This document shows positions 1 to 11,860 of a stretch of DNA of 64,000 bases, piece by piece. The position numbers and the translations under genes are program-made. Each line of letters starts with the position of its first letter. Within the stretch, counting starts at the first letter, position 1. This DNA is from Saccharina japonica (Eukaryota; Sar; Phaeophyceae; Laminariales; Laminariaceae). Location of the stretch: the NCBI GenBank assembly GCA_008828725.1, contig MEHQ01003705.1, positions 642,742 to 706,741 on the forward strand. Reading direction: 5' to 3'. The notes beneath the pieces were generated by a model, which was given only the letters and a program-made list of their open reading frames with translations, had not been told where the DNA came from and did no database searches.

Positions 1-737
1 GCGGCAGCTTTCAGAACTGTTTTTTGTCCGTTTGTGTCCGTTCGCGACCAGGGGGGTACACCCCCACGGGCACATACCCAACCATTATGAAGAGCATCTA
101 TTGATGCTTCGAAGGGCTTCGCCCTTCTCAGCATCAAATATCTCCTCATTATAAATAAAAGCGAGAGAGAAAAGGACAGAGGGCGACGATACTAAATGGG
201 ATGGAAATAAAAATAATAAAATATTTCTTCGTACGTAGTAAAATAAAATAACATTCCATGCGCAGCAACAACAGCGAGCGGTATACATATGATATATGAT
301 ACAATACGGGGTTATCATATACCTGGTATATATACAGCAGTACAGGCCCGCTCATAAGAAAGGAACCCACGAGAAAGTCAGCCTGAAACGTGAAACATAT
401 ACTTTATATGAAAGGTCTCAGCCTAGATAGTGCACACTATTTGAGGAGGCGGCCCCTTCCTGTGGCTAGCCTGGATCGAGGCCACCGTTCATTGTGCATT
501 ACTAAGGAAAACAGATTCTCGGGGACCAAATTAAGAAAGCGCAACACACATAAGAAAGTGTGATTTCGCGCGCGCCCCGAATAAGAAAGTCAACTTGACC
601 CTGATTTCAGGTTTCCTGTTAGAGGGCCGATGCTATTATACGTATACGTCGAGAAACAATGGGGACTTCTAAAATGCAATTAATTGGTACCACTGGGTAT
701 ACTATATATCTACTGTCATACGAACCGTTGAAAAATG

Positions 738-1073
738 TGAGGGTATACCACTGAGCTATAGGGGTAAAAGATCGATCGATTACCCAGCCCAGGGTAATCC
801 TTATAACACTCTCCCCCCCTCTGAACGGCGGGATATTTGGGACGTCGGTACCGTATACGGCCGTACGTTGACCTACCCGCTTCGTTTCAATACCTGGGGA
901 ACCAGGGAGACGTGTTATTTGGGGACGCACGCGCAAGCGTTTCTGAAAAAAGAAACGTTCGAAGTGAGATTCGAACCCGTGTCCTCGACGACGTCAAATG
1001 TGAGGGTATTACCTGCTGAGCTATAGGGGTAAAAGATCGATCGATTACCCAGCCCAGGGTAATCCTTATAACA
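738..1073 (-). repeat. tRNA-derived repeat pair
   Basis: Two copies (738-814 and about 960-1073) of a sequence whose minus strand reads CCCCTATAGCTCAGCAGG (box-A-like) and, in the longer copy, GGGTTCGAATCTCAC (box-B-like). Both then share GATCGATCGATTACCCAGCC downstream on the plus strand. The D and acceptor stems do not pair, so this is not a working tRNA. Confidence 0.55.
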
Positions 1074-1384
1074 AAAACTAATTATGTACCGTACGGGCCC
1101 GCTCATAAGAAACCAGAATTCGGGCTTAAGCTGACTTAATTATTTTAGGAAGGGGTGTATGCCGCACTAACTTCAGTATAATAGCTACCGGCTTTCTTAT
1201 TCAACCCGTAATGTTTAGGCTGAGTTCCTTGTTGGGCACTTTCTTCTGAGGGGCCCGGTAGTAGTGTAAACGAAGGTTCCTTATATTTTGGGACAGAGTG
1301 GGTAACTATATGGTACTTTTGTATTTGTCCGCTATTTATTTTTATACCGCCCCCGCCCTGGCGTGCTTCGGGGTACCACCACAG

Positions 1385-1636
1385 CTTTTTTCTTTTTTCT
1401 CTTTTTTTCTCTTGCATGCACCTGGATTGCTAGCAGGGTAGGTCTTGCCTGTCGTATATGGCGTTGCATTGTCTGCTCTGCTTACTGCACTGAGTGTAGT
1501 ATCTCTGTGTCGTAGTTTTGTGACCACAGAACTGGTACCTTTTTAGGATGAAGAATCGGCACGGACACTGGGTGTGCTGGATGTCGACGGGTAGAAAGGA
1601 AGGTTTAATGTGAAGAACACACACACACACACACAC
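1385..1636 (-). repeat. A-tailed dispersed repeat, copy 1
   Basis: About 250 bases. On the minus strand it starts with a (GT)n run and ends in an A-rich tail. Identical to copies at 5277 and 8343 over long stretches (for example GCACCTGGATTGCTAGCAGG, GGATGTCGACGGGTAGAAAG). The tail suggests a retroposed, SINE-like unit. I see no convincing tRNA promoter boxes. Confidence 0.7.
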
Positions 1637-1783
1637 AGCAGTAGCAGTAGTACCCGTGTAACACTATAGTATTGATAGAAGCGTACTACGATAGAGGCAT
1701 CATTTTTTGGGTAATAAAGTTTGTTCTGAATGATAGGACACCTTCACCCAAATTCGTCGGCCTTTCAATGTTGTGTTGGCATA

Positions 1784-1961
1784 CAGGTACAGGACGCCTA
1801 AAGTGAAACAGGAAATCTGGCCCAGGCTGTGGATTTCTTATTCGAGAGAGGGTGCTTTCTAGGCTCATTTCAAGATAATAACGACTCCTGGACTTCTTAT
1901 TTTCCTGTAAATCTCAGCCTGGCCTTCTTAATAGCCTGCTGTTGCGTATTAGGTGTCCTTT
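1784..1961. mobile_element. MITE family B copy
   Basis: Starts CAGGTACAGGACGCCTAAAG and ends GTATTAGGTGTCCTTT, TA on both sides. Interior shares GATTTCTTATTCGAGAGAGG and GGTGCTTTCTAG. Confidence 0.62.
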
Positions 1962-2009
1962 TATAAGCAGGCCGTGGGATTGGTCATCATCGGGTACGTA
2001 CGTATATCA

Positions 2010-2215
2010 TGTTTGTACGTAGCGCTTTCAATCTTTTCAAAAATCAGTTTTGGGGCTAGGTGCAGAGCTCCTCCAGTGACCGTCCTCAGAAAAAAAACAT
2101 GGTGAACATTTTTTCTCTTATTCTGTAGCGTGGGTCACTATTAATATGATAATAATATATAGATATAGTACCTCGTTTTAGGATTAAGAATGAGCAAGGA
2201 CACTGATTGGGTGCA
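2010..2215. repeat. MITE-A-like tail fragment; duplicate at 60285-60481
   Basis: The words AAAATCAGTTTTGGGGCTAG and CAGAGCTCCTCCAGTGACCG, CATGGTGAACAT resemble the 3' half of MITE family A. The piece continues into AATGAGCAAGGACACTGATT, which recurs at 60456-60478, so a longer related unit exists in both places. Confidence 0.45.
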
Positions 2216-2220
2216 TACCA

Positions 2221-2754
2221 GGGCATTCATTAGTGGTTCGGCTTCTGTTGCGCGCTGCGCAACACGGCTACGGCGCGTGTTGCGCGCCGCAGGCGCGCAA
2301 GCCCCCCGGAGGGCCCCCGGGAGGGCCACCCGGGAGGGCCCCCCGGGAGGGCCCCCGGATGGCCCCCGGAGGCGAAAACAATGCGATCTATGCGCGAGTA
2401 TACGCCTGAAAAATACGGCGAATAAAAAAAAGTGAACCTACGGCGAACAGCAAAAAAAGGCGCCTAATTTTTGCCTCCGACTACCTATGGCGAATAGAGC
2501 AAGGGGGCTGCACGATGTTCAATGACGACTAATTATCAAGAAAAAAAAAGACCCCCAAAAAACATTCTAGCCTCCGGCGAGAAATAAACGCGCAACGAAA
2601 TTTATCGCCTTCGGCGAAAACAAATTGCGCGAGCCCATAAACGCGTGTTGCGCTGCGCGCAACCAGAGCCTCGCGGGGCGACTGCTGTTGCGCAAAACGG
2701 GGATTTTCACCAAACGTTGAGCCAGCGCAACAGCGCAACACCTAATTAATGCCC
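2221..2754. mobile_element. MITE family C (CATTAATT ends), copy 1
   Basis: 534 bases with imperfect terminal inverted repeats: GGGCATTCATTAGTGGTTCG at the left, and at the right the inverse of GGGCATTAATTAGGTGTTGC. Both ends continue into CTGTTGCGC. The interior is rich in GCGCAAC and a CCCCCGGGAGGG-type G/C run. A second copy lies at 54981-55516. Confidence 0.7.
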
Positions 2755-3915
2755 CGGTGTCTACTCGTATTATTAATACTACAACACACCTTGCGACCCC
2801 GGATCTGAATTGCCACTGAAGGAGGGAGAGAGGAGTGGAAGGCTAAGATAATTATGGGATAATGCCTTGACACCTCACAGGATTTTTTGTTCGTTAGGAG
2901 GGCGGGGGGGGGGGGTACCAAAAACCGAGTGAAAAAAATGAATATAAGGATATTTTTTTCCCCCCATTTTCTTATTTCACCATGTGATCACAACGGATGC
3001 AACGGTTTTCTATTCCGACCTCTGGGGGTGTGGTGTCTCGTTTTCTCTTTTTTTTTTCTGGACGCCCCTGGATAATGTATAATGTAAAATAAAATAAAAT
3101 GTCTATGATAAACGGCCTGCCTGAAAACTCGTGCCCTGTGGCAAAACCAAGTGGTGTCAACCTTTTTTGAAGGGTCGCGAGATTATTTTTGCTGGATGAT
3201 TCACTGGGGTTGGGGGGAGGGAGAGAACGCGATGACAAACGTCCGGTCAATCAATGCCACATTCAGATGGTACAGAACGCGCAAGCTCGCGGGAAAGCTC
3301 GCTCTGCATCACTCAGTTCGAAACTACACCCCACCTTCTGCGCCCTGCTTCGTTCTCCACACCTACGTGCCTGCACCTTGGTGCGAATCACCAACAACGA
3401 AGGTGGGACAGCTAGAGTAATTGTGTAGGATGTCGGCCCTTACTGAATGCATGCGTTGTTTGAGAAATATAAACGACCTGCGAGGTCGATATCCTGATGC
3501 GTACCCGCAGTGTGAAGCTGCTGTACTGCTACGAGTATATAGCTGGTATATACTCATGTACATCGAATCGACAAACTTAGAGTTCGGCAATGCAAGCGTC
3601 ATCTCCTTCGTTAAGGCGGGGCGACGCCCAACCAAATTTATATAGCGACAATAATAGATAACTCAAGGGAATACATGCCCAAAACGTGTTGAGATCGGGG
3701 TCATTAAAATCGGCTGATATCGGCCGATGGCGCCGTTTTACTACTTACCCTGACTTACCCGTTAATTCCATGAACACTTCGTGGAATGTTGGAGTCTATA
3801 TATATGTTGTGTTGTGGTCCATCTGTTGTCGAATTCACGGTGCAAAAAAAAGCGTCTTCATTAGCTGCTGCAAGGAACGTACTCATAAAGTTCGTACATA
3901 CGAATAAAATACGTA

Positions 3916-4096
3916 CAGCACAGGACACGTAATACGAGACGGGAAATGTGGTCCTGTCTGAGTTTCTTATTTGAGCGGGTGCCTTCTACATTAATTTCAA
4001 GATAAAGGACTCCCGAATTTCCTTTCCTGTACTCCAAATATCATCCCGGTTTTCTTATATAGTACCCTGTGTTTCATCATGTGGCCTGTACTGCTG
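3916..4096. mobile_element. MITE family B copy
   Basis: Starts CAGCACAGGACACGTAATA and ends GTGGCCTGTACTGCTG, TA on both sides (3914-3915, 4097-4098). Interior shares TTTCTTATTTGAG and GTGCCTTCTACA with the best copy. Confidence 0.68.
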
Positions 4097-4324
4097 TACA
4101 ACTGTACCCGCTACATACCGCAGTACGAGGATCGACGCAAAATGGGAGGAGGGTGGGGGCTTATCCCCTCAGGCTGTTAGATGGACAGGGTTGCCCTCTT
4201 GACACCTTGACACATACATGGTGAAGTAGAGGTGCACCACTTGTTCACGAGTAGGGTTGTCGATTGAGAAGCTCTACGATACGTCCCTCAAAAATGAATT
4301 TCAAGAAGTATTTTATATAAACTA

Positions 4325-4758
4325 CAGGACACAGGACACCGAATGAGAAACAAAATAACAAGATATAGCCCGGCAGATATTTAGAGGAAAATAAGAAATT
4401 CCAGAGTCGTTATCTTGAAAATAGTGTAGAATGCACCTATAGGGAGGTTAGGCACGGATTTACAAATGCGGTATGGGGCAAGCTCGACTACCGTGCAGGT
4501 TGAGACGAGACGCAACTCAGTTATTACTCACAGTTTTTATGTTCGATGTCTTATTTTATTATCACGCTGTCCTGTGCCGAAAGACTTCTGAGCACAAAGG
4601 GGCGGCAAACTTGCCGATGCGTGTTTCATCATAAACACGCTACCTCAACAATAGAGGGGAGACGGGAATACCATGAATACCATGACACACCCTCTCTCGG
4701 ATAAGAAATCCAGCCTGGGACGTAATTCCTGTTTCTTGTTAGGCGTCCTGTACTGTTG
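4325..4758. mobile_element. MITE family B copy, inverted and interrupted
   Basis: Starts CAGGACACAGGACACC and ends TTGTTAGGCGTCCTGTACTG. Relative to the best copy, the inverse sequence is continuous up to about 4437 and resumes at about 4690 (CCCTCTCTCGGATAAGAAAT). About 250 unrelated bases are inserted between. Confidence 0.55.
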
Positions 4759-5276
4759 TAACCGAAACTCGATTATAAATCAAATATAGCCCAGGGCCCA
4801 GGCATACCCAAAATCATATTTTGAAACACGTTAGAGAGTGTGGGCCCGCATGTAAGAAATGTTCTGTTAAGAAACAGAGGCTGAAATTCTGAGAAAAAAT
4901 GAGTAATTGCGTGTAAGAAAGACAGCTCAAACCGGGCAACGAAATAAGAAAATGCTATATAAGAAACAGCAGTGATTGTCGTTCCGTCCAATTGAAGAAA
5001 TGAGGTCGCTCCGGAGCATGGCACGGAATAAGAACCGCCAAACGTTTAAACCTTCCAGCTGTGCTACCAGTACCAGTATTGTACAGAAAAGTAAACCGAG
5101 TAATAAAGTCTCATCACAGCTGACATTATTTGTTTTTCTTCATTTTTATTTTTTCCCCCGACATTTGTTTTTTTTACAGTTTCATCATCAGATTTCCGCA
5201 ACGCGGAGCTTGCAGCTTAGTCGTGTGCGAGTTGATCCGCGTAGTGTTAGTCTACACTTGGTAATTTTTTCTTTTC

Positions 5277-5526
5277 GCTTTTTTCTTTTTTCTCTTTTTT
5301 TCTCTTGCATGCACCTGGATTGCTAGCAGGGTAGGTCTTGCCTGTCGTATATGGCGTTGCATTGTCTGCTCTGCTTACTGCACTGAGTGTAGTATCTCTG
5401 TGTCGTAGTTTTGTGACCACAGAACTGGTACCTTTTTAGGATGAAGAATCGGCACGGACACTGGGTGTGCTGGATGTCGACGGGTAGAAAGGAAGGTTTA
5501 ATGTGAAGAACACACACACACACATA
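5277..5526 (-). repeat. A-tailed dispersed repeat, copy 2
   Basis: Virtually identical to copy 1, from the pyrimidine run to GAAGAACACACACACA, with a shorter (AC)n. Confidence 0.7.
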
Positions 5527-5694
5527 TAGAGTGTATGGCAGGCTCGATTGAGTTACAGGTTACAGCAGGACAGGAGAGGCCAAGAGAGTACCCTCATATC
5601 CAAGGTATTACAGTGTCGTACTGCTTTAGTACCGCACTTGTCGGTTGTGGTTGACCTGTACAATGGCAACGTCGTATGTGGTTATCGCGGCATA

Positions 5695-5874
5695 CAGTAC
5701 AGGACACCTAGTAAGAAACAGGAAATCTGGTCCAGGTTGGATTTCTTATTTGAGAGAGGGTGCTTTCTACACTAACGTCAAGATAATAACTCCCAAATTT
5801 CCATTTTTCATTTTTCATCTAAATCTGAGCCTGGCTTTCTTAGTAACCTGTTTCTTATTATGTGTCCTGTACTG
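5695..5874. mobile_element. MITE family B (Tc1/mariner-type ends), best copy
   Basis: 180 bases starting CAGTACAGGACACCTAGTAA and ending with the inverse TTATGTGTCCTGTACTG, each flanked by TA. Terminal inverted repeats are about 28 bases and include TAAGAAACAGG. The TA duplication and CAGT start are typical of Tc1/mariner/pogo elements. No coding capacity. Confidence 0.75.
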
Positions 5875-6054
5875 TATATAAATTAAAAAAAAAAAAACAC
5901 TCGAAAAAAATAATAATAAGTCGAGAATAATACGAATCATCATATAGGAAGTGCCGTAAATGTTGTTGGTGAGGGCACACGAAATAAGACTTTGAGCCTG
6001 GAAGCCAAATTGACGTTTCTTAACAGCGTGCCCCCACTAATACTACTGTATGGC

Positions 6055-6110
6055 ATTCCGACTCTTTACCATTCAGACGAGATTCGAACGAAAACGTGCT
6101 CTACCACTTA
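6055..6110 (-). repeat. Short tRNA-like remnant
   Basis: The minus strand reads GTGGTAGAGCACG and GTTCGAATCTCGT, box-A-like and box-B-like, but too close together for an intact tRNA. Confidence 0.35.
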
Positions 6111-6594
6111 CGCGTACCGCAGTCACGGGCCTCTCGTATAAATGTTGTCCTCGCAACGTGGTATAATGTATCAAGGCCTATTTCCGGATAGCAGCACCTT
6201 TCTAGGCTTTGGCTGTACTCCTCCTTGTGCCTTTGGTCCAAGCAAGTACCGTAGCGGGGAGGAGAGAGAGGAGCCTACTTAGTGACCCCGGATCTGAGTT
6301 ACGACAGAGGGAGAGAGATAAGAAGGGCGAAGATAATAAATGGAATGGACAAAAACAAATCAAAAATGTACCCCGTCGAACGGTTTGTTTTGTGTACATT
6401 TACTCCCGGTACCCCTTTCTTGGAATCAGATTTTCCATTCTCGGTTTTTTATTTTTATATCGCCACGGTGCCTGATGTCGACTCCAGTCTCCGAGCTACA
6501 CAGGCGACATGTATACGTACCTGGTATAAACGTACGTAGGTATACACGTACGTACGCATGTTTTTCTTTCTACGTCGTATATCCCATTTATTGT

Positions 6595-6860
6595 CTTCGC
6601 CCTTCTTTTCTCTCTCCCTCGTAACTCGGATCAGGGGTACCTGAGTATGATGGGCTATTTCCCCCCTTCTTCACCACGGTATATACGTGCCTTGCATTTT
6701 TATCGGGAGAAGATTTCAGCACGTTCTCCCCTCTTCGACGTGCGTTGGATTACGCCTACCCACGCCACGAAGGCGCTCTCAGCAATTGCTTCATGCTTTT
6801 TATTTTCAAATGAAGTCAAACTCTCACCATGGTAGGATTTGAACTCGAGTACCAGTGCTA
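6595..6860 (-). repeat. tRNA-headed SINE-like repeat, diverged copy
   Basis: Parallels 8930-9180: TTGCATTTTTATCG, CGCTCTC and ACCATGG followed by a T-arm-like block (minus strand GAGTTCAAATCCTACC). More decayed than the other copy. Confidence 0.45.
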
Positions 6861-6917
6861 TTCATATCACTGCTGTGATGAGGAAGAAGTACTACCTGGC
6901 TTGGTGGATGGTGAACT

Positions 6918-7572
6918 GGGTGTTTTTTTTGGGCAGCGGCCAAAAAGAGGTACACCTGGTCCGTTCGGGGCCAAAAACAGGTACATACTAAAATCAAGCT
7001 TAAAACGCACCCCACGAACCTGCCGTTCCTTGCAACGCAAAGTAGAGTTTTTTCATGTTCTTCGTGCTCGCCCGGTGGCTACGTATACGAGTAGCTGCTA
7101 TTAATAGTACGAGGAACGAACGCCTGCTGCTGTATTCTCCCTTCTCAGCTTGCGACACCCCTGGTATTCCAAGTCAACCACAATAATCCCGAAGGGGAGC
7201 CTTCTATCTCGTATTATTTCGGCGGAGGTGTGCAGGCAGATATATCTGTGTGTCGCTCGAGTGGCGTGTAGTGCGAGGTGCGAAGGGAGGAGGGGGTCTC
7301 CGCGTACGTCGGCATTTGTATAGGGGGCATAGGGTGGAACTATGAAGGGCCTCTGGTGCTTAAAAACGATAAAAAAAAGGTGAAAGTCAAGCAGAGTAGA
7401 CAAAATCAGGTATACCTGGCATTTAAAGAGGCAAAAACCGGTACAACGAGTTTTGGACCAATGGCAGGGCACGTGGAGTGCGTTTTTTACTTGATTTTAA
7501 GTATGTACCTGTTTTTGGCCGCAAACGGACAAGGTATACCTTGTTTTGGCCGCTGCCCTTTTTTTTTCCTTG
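6918..7572. mobile_element. Foldback element with arms of about 105 bases
   Basis: Bases 6918-7022 and the inverse of 7468-7572 match closely (GGGCAGCGGCCAAAA, GGCCAAAAACAGGTACATAC, AAAATCAAG). The spacer of about 445 bases has no recognisable gene. Target duplication not seen. Confidence 0.6.
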
Positions 7573-8342
7573 GTTATTTCTGGTGGTCTTTCTTTCCTTT
7601 TGTTTGTTTGTTTTTATTTTGTTTTTTATTTTTATTTTTATTTTTGCTTGGTGTACTGCCTGTTGTTGTAGCTTCTCAAGGGGGGCACGACAGCGATGCT
7701 ACAGCCCCTCGCATCATTCATTTATTTTGTTTTACTTATTTTTTTTGCCGTGATCGCTTTTGCCTTTGTCTCTCCGCCCCTCCGTATTTTCCTCGGACAT
7801 TCTTTGGTTGCTTAGCTACGTACGTATTATTTTGTTTTTGTTATTTTGTTATTTCCTCTTTTCGTTCCTGGACTCTCGTGTGTGGCACGGGAACGAAACG
7901 GAACTACTACTGTAAGTAGTAAGTGCCACGTACCAGGTATCCGTTGTATGGGTGGCGCCCAAGGGAATGGAGACGGAGTGTGGGGGGGTTGGCTCGTTGG
8001 GAAACCGCGGCGGGCGAAAGCAGGAAAGAGACGGCAAACAGAGTAGGTACCAGACCGACTAGCTGGTAGAACCTGCCTTTACTACGGGCACAAACCTGCC
8101 TCGGCTGGCTGGAAGGTGCTTTTTGCTCCGGCTGCCTGTCCTTTCCTGTCGTTCTTAGTCTTGCTCTGTTGGCGCTGTTTTTTTCGGTCCAGCTCATTTC
8201 GTTTCAGTTCATTTATTTTTTATTGGATGTCGCATCTCCTCTGGGAGAAGCACGACACTTTCTTTTATTTTGTCATATTTTTGTTTGGTTGCTTGATTGT
8301 TGGTTTGCTTCAGTATGTTTACTTTTTATTTATTTTTCCTTT

Positions 8343-8585
8343 TCGCTTTTTTTTTTTCTTTTTTCTCTTGCACGCACCTGGATTGCTAGCAGGGTAGGTC
8401 TTGCCTGTCGTATATGGCATTGCATTGCCTGCTCTGCTTACTGCACTGAGCGTAGTATCTCTGCGTCGTAGTTTTGTGACCACATAACTGGTACATTTTT
8501 AGGATGAAGAATCGGCAGGGACACTGGGTGTGCTGGATGTCGACGGGTAGAAAGGAAAGTTTAATGTGAAGAACACACACACAGT
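8343..8585 (-). repeat. A-tailed dispersed repeat, copy 3
   Basis: Same unit with about ten substitutions (for example CACGCACC for CATGCACC, CATAACTGG for CAGAACTGG), so older or of another subfamily. Confidence 0.7.
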
Positions 8586-8888
8586 AGTAGCCTTTGAAAC
8601 TGACCACTATTAGTCGCCCACCGCGCCGAACTATTGCGAATAGCAAACCTGTACGCTTGTCATTTATATGTAGTAAGTGTAGTTCATACAAACAGATCGA
8701 AGCTTACCGCCACGAGATATCTACGCAGTTAGTTGTTGGGCGATACCCCGCGCAATCGACACACATAAATTGTTACGTTAGCCCGTGCCGGCCCGTTCGT
8801 TACTGTTTATATCTTAATAATTTATTTTCCGCCAGAACCGCTCACGTTAAGGGGCCCCGTCGATAAACACTTCAAACCACTTTTTTGT

Positions 8889-9222
8889 TTTTGTTTTTCC
8901 TATCCCATTCATTATCTTCGCAATTCCGTCTTTCTCCCTCCCTATTAATAGTCGAAACTCAGATCCGGGGTCACAAAGTAGGCTCCTCTCCCTCCTCCCC
9001 CACTACGATTCTTGCTTTGCATTTTTATCGCGAGAATATTTGAGCACTTTCTTCCCTCATCAACTCTCGTCGAATTTTGCTTACCCACGCTATAGTATGC
9101 GCTCTCGACAGTCGGTGTCATTTGAGAATAAAAACCTCCATGGTGGGGAGAATCGAACCCTCGACATCCGGCCCAACAGGCTTCGTGGTTGCCGGTTAGA
9201 CTACCGGGGCGACCGGCTGTAT
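8889..9222 (-). repeat. tRNA-headed SINE-like repeat
   Basis: On the minus strand a tRNA-like head (GGTAGTCTAACCGG and GAGGGTTCGATTCTCCCC) is followed by about 250 bases and an A-rich tail near 8885. A diverged copy lies at 6595-6860. Fragments with GACCCCGGATCTGAG also occur near 2796 and 6285. Acceptor stem does not pair, so a functional tRNA is unlikely. Confidence 0.55.
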
Positions 9223-9401
9223 TATATAGTATACAAGGTCCCCCTTCGGGATGTTGATCACTTGAAATCCCCGGGGTGTCTGGTCGCAAGTCGAAAAGAG
9301 GTCGCACATGCTTCATATTTCTTTTATTTAGCAAACATGTGGTATATTAAACTGCTGTCTTGTTTAAAGGAAAAAGTAGTGCGTAGCGACCGCCATTACT
9401 A

Positions 9402-11340
9402 ACGAAAAATATGTCACGAGATTATATCGTATCTGAGGTACAGTGGGCTACAAGTGTATAGAAACTTTAGTTCGTTGTCCAGGCTCAACGAATTATTATG
9501 TTTCCGACGTCGATCTACTGCTGTAGCTATTTTGTGTAGGGTTTAAAGTCGATCCCACACTCTGGTGAGCTTTGTTTTAAAACCGAACTTTTTTTTTTGT
9601 TCGTGCCAACCTAAGCTCGTTTTTCTTTACCCATAGTTTATGAACTGCAGGCACCTACTACTACGAGTATTTGTGTTGAATGGTGGTTTGTCATGTCGAG
9701 TAGATCAACGAACAACTCGTGAATCGCGACGCCATTTCGTGTGCCCGAACTCCGAAAATAATGGATTATCTCTATTGTAATTCTGGTACGAAATAATATA
9801 TAAAATTGCAAATTAACGAAATAATATATAAAATTGCAAATGCAATCTAACTATTTTATTGTTTTGGCCAGATTGCACCCCCGCACCTAGAATATTAAAT
9901 ATAAAACGTTTTTTTTTGTTGTACGGTTTGGCGCGTAGAAGCACATACCCAAACACAAATAGTTTGGAAGAGCTAATATGCGGTAAACCAAAACCGACCG
10001 GTACACAAGGTTGTGTGATCGACCTAAAAACAAGTGAAATCACGATCTGCAACATTTTTGTTGGTCGTGGCTACGCGTACTCTTTTGTAGTAAGTGCGCC
10101 TGATAAAGGTACTTCGTGTGTGATCCACGCAACGCAACTGTATATTATGTCACAGGACGGGTATAAAGGCATACAACTGACTCTGCTGCGTACAACGATT
10201 GTGGACAGCAAGCGGCTCCCCAAAGCATTCGCTGGGCGCTGGCGAACACGCACGTGGCGGCCTCGAAACCACCATGAGGCAGCACAGCGCGAACAAAAAC
10301 GAAGCAAGACACCCTGATAATCCGGGCGAGGCCGGGCAGACAACCTGTGAGAGTGACATCTCGCCAGCCGGGCAACACTACAACAGCGCTTATCACGCAG
10401 AGTACGTAAGAGTATACATAGTTCAGTACACAGAGAGGACCTAGAGTACGCAATACCGGTCCAACAGAAGAAGAGTGACTGCTGTATACAAAACAGTACC
10501 GACAGCACAGCACAGAGCACATACAATAAACAATACACAACGATTGAGTCAACAGAGCACACACGGATATATCTAGCTGTTGTGCTGGAGAGCAGAGTGT
10601 GCACACAATAAATAGTACACACCGAGGTATCACGGCTGTTCTACGCTGTACAGATGATGAGTATATGCACAAGATAGTTATGACAGAGCTGTTGTCCGAC
10701 GAGTCCCGCCCCTGTCCTAGATAAGAGTATTTACTACCTTTTGGGCGGGTACCCTGGTACGCGTTTAGCAGCCGAGTACTCGTCTAAGGGCATCCGTCAA
10801 ACACCTGGGTACCCCGATGCCCGGGGCCCAAATTATCGGCGAGTATGAAGTGTTAGCCATACCCGTGACGGGTACTGGCTGTGGCTGTTTTATTGTTTTC
10901 AATCGCTGCTGTACTGCGTGGGTACGTCAAATCAGAGGAGGAAGTTTTGCTGGAATCGCATACATCAAACATGCACACACGCATACAGAAAGAAAGACTG
11001 AACACAGCAGTAGTTCGTAGCTGTCACAATTAGACCTGCTGAATTCCCCCTGCTAGCTGTGTGCTACGGGTCCTGCGCACCCAAACAGAACACCGCAGTC
11101 GTCACAAAGACAACAATCAGAACAGCTACTGTGTGTTATGCAGCTTCTTACTACTGCTGCTGCATCAAAATATTCGTATTCGTACGCGTATAGATCGGCC
11201 TATCGTTCACGTAGATAAAGAGAGGTAAATTTAATAAGCCTAGTCGTACTGCACATATTACTCGTAGATCTGTGTATGTACTCTATGTAGATTCCAAAAT
11301 CTTGGAGCCAAATTATTAAACATTTTCATAAAATGCGGAT
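9402..11340. other. Non-coding stretch with unrecognised open frames
   Basis: Apart from the 27-base duplication it holds two overlapping open frames on opposite strands (9859-10317 plus, about 150 codons; 10071-10672 minus, about 175 codons). Neither has a recognisable domain, they are in conflict with each other, and no splice-supported extension is obvious. From about 10460 to 11300 the sequence is rich in CAGTA/ACAGCA-type words. Confidence 0.4.
9788..9841. repeat. 27-base tandem duplication
   Basis: ACGAAATAATATATAAAATT followed by GCAAAT(T/G) appears twice in direct succession. Confidence 0.7.
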
Positions 11341-11574
11341 GTGATTTTGCAAGCGTCTTGTACAAACTGCTCTAATGCTGTAAACAGCCCAGAGAGAGCA
11401 GACGCATGCAACATGGTATCAACTACTGCTGGAGGAAGCTTGATGTATGCCTCAATCAATGTCGGTGTGGTCCTTGTTGTCTCATGCGTGGTGCGTACTG
11501 TGTGTGTTCCGTTCATGCGTCGGGCGAAAAACGAACCATCAAAATTCACAAGGGATACAAAAACAGTCGTGTGT

Positions 11575-11646
11575 AGGGAAAGTAGACTAAAAATGTCGAT
11601 CAACAAACGCTACCTGAGTTTAAGCCTTTTAAACTCGATTCCACCA
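11575..11646. repeat. 72-base direct repeat, copy 1
   Basis: Starts AGGGAAAGTAGACTAAAAAT and ends AAACTCGATTCCACCACA. The second copy is at 11938-12011. Contains 21 bases identical to exon 21 of the large gene (39552-39572). Confidence 0.75.
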
Positions 11647-11860
11647 CATTCTCCCTCACTAAACCTGACTTATCTCTTCGGTGTAAGTCAGGAACCCCGA
11701 TGAGACTCTGAGTATCCAAGTTTTACCTCCGACTTTTCTGTACTGGACTCAGTATGCAATGATCGCATTGCTCTCATCGTTCCTTCCTGGGTGTTTTCTA
11801 AGTGGTGAGTGAGTTTTACAAGTTCTTGAACATGAGATTTTTCCCATTTTTTCCTTTTTT

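Noticed and set aside
960..1031. Functional tRNA on the minus strand
   Set aside because: Boxes A and B are present but the D stem, T stem and acceptor stem do not pair.
7278..7919. 213-codon plus-strand frame rich in Phe and Leu
   Set aside because: It runs through T-rich low-complexity sequence and one arm of a foldback. The apparent membrane helices come from poly-T.
1430..8691. A conserved minus-strand peptide (containing FLPVDIQHTQCPCRFFILK) in three places
   Set aside because: It is a translation of the A-tailed dispersed repeat, conserved because the copies are young. There is no start or regulatory context in common beyond the repeat itself.
9140..9215. Functional tRNA on the minus strand
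   Set aside because: The T arm is good, but the acceptor stem does not pair and the unit continues into a repeat body, so it is a SINE head.
9859..10672. Overlapping open frames on both strands (152 and 175-183 codons)
   Set aside because: No domain, no splice-supported extension and mutual conflict; kept only as an unrecognised stretch.
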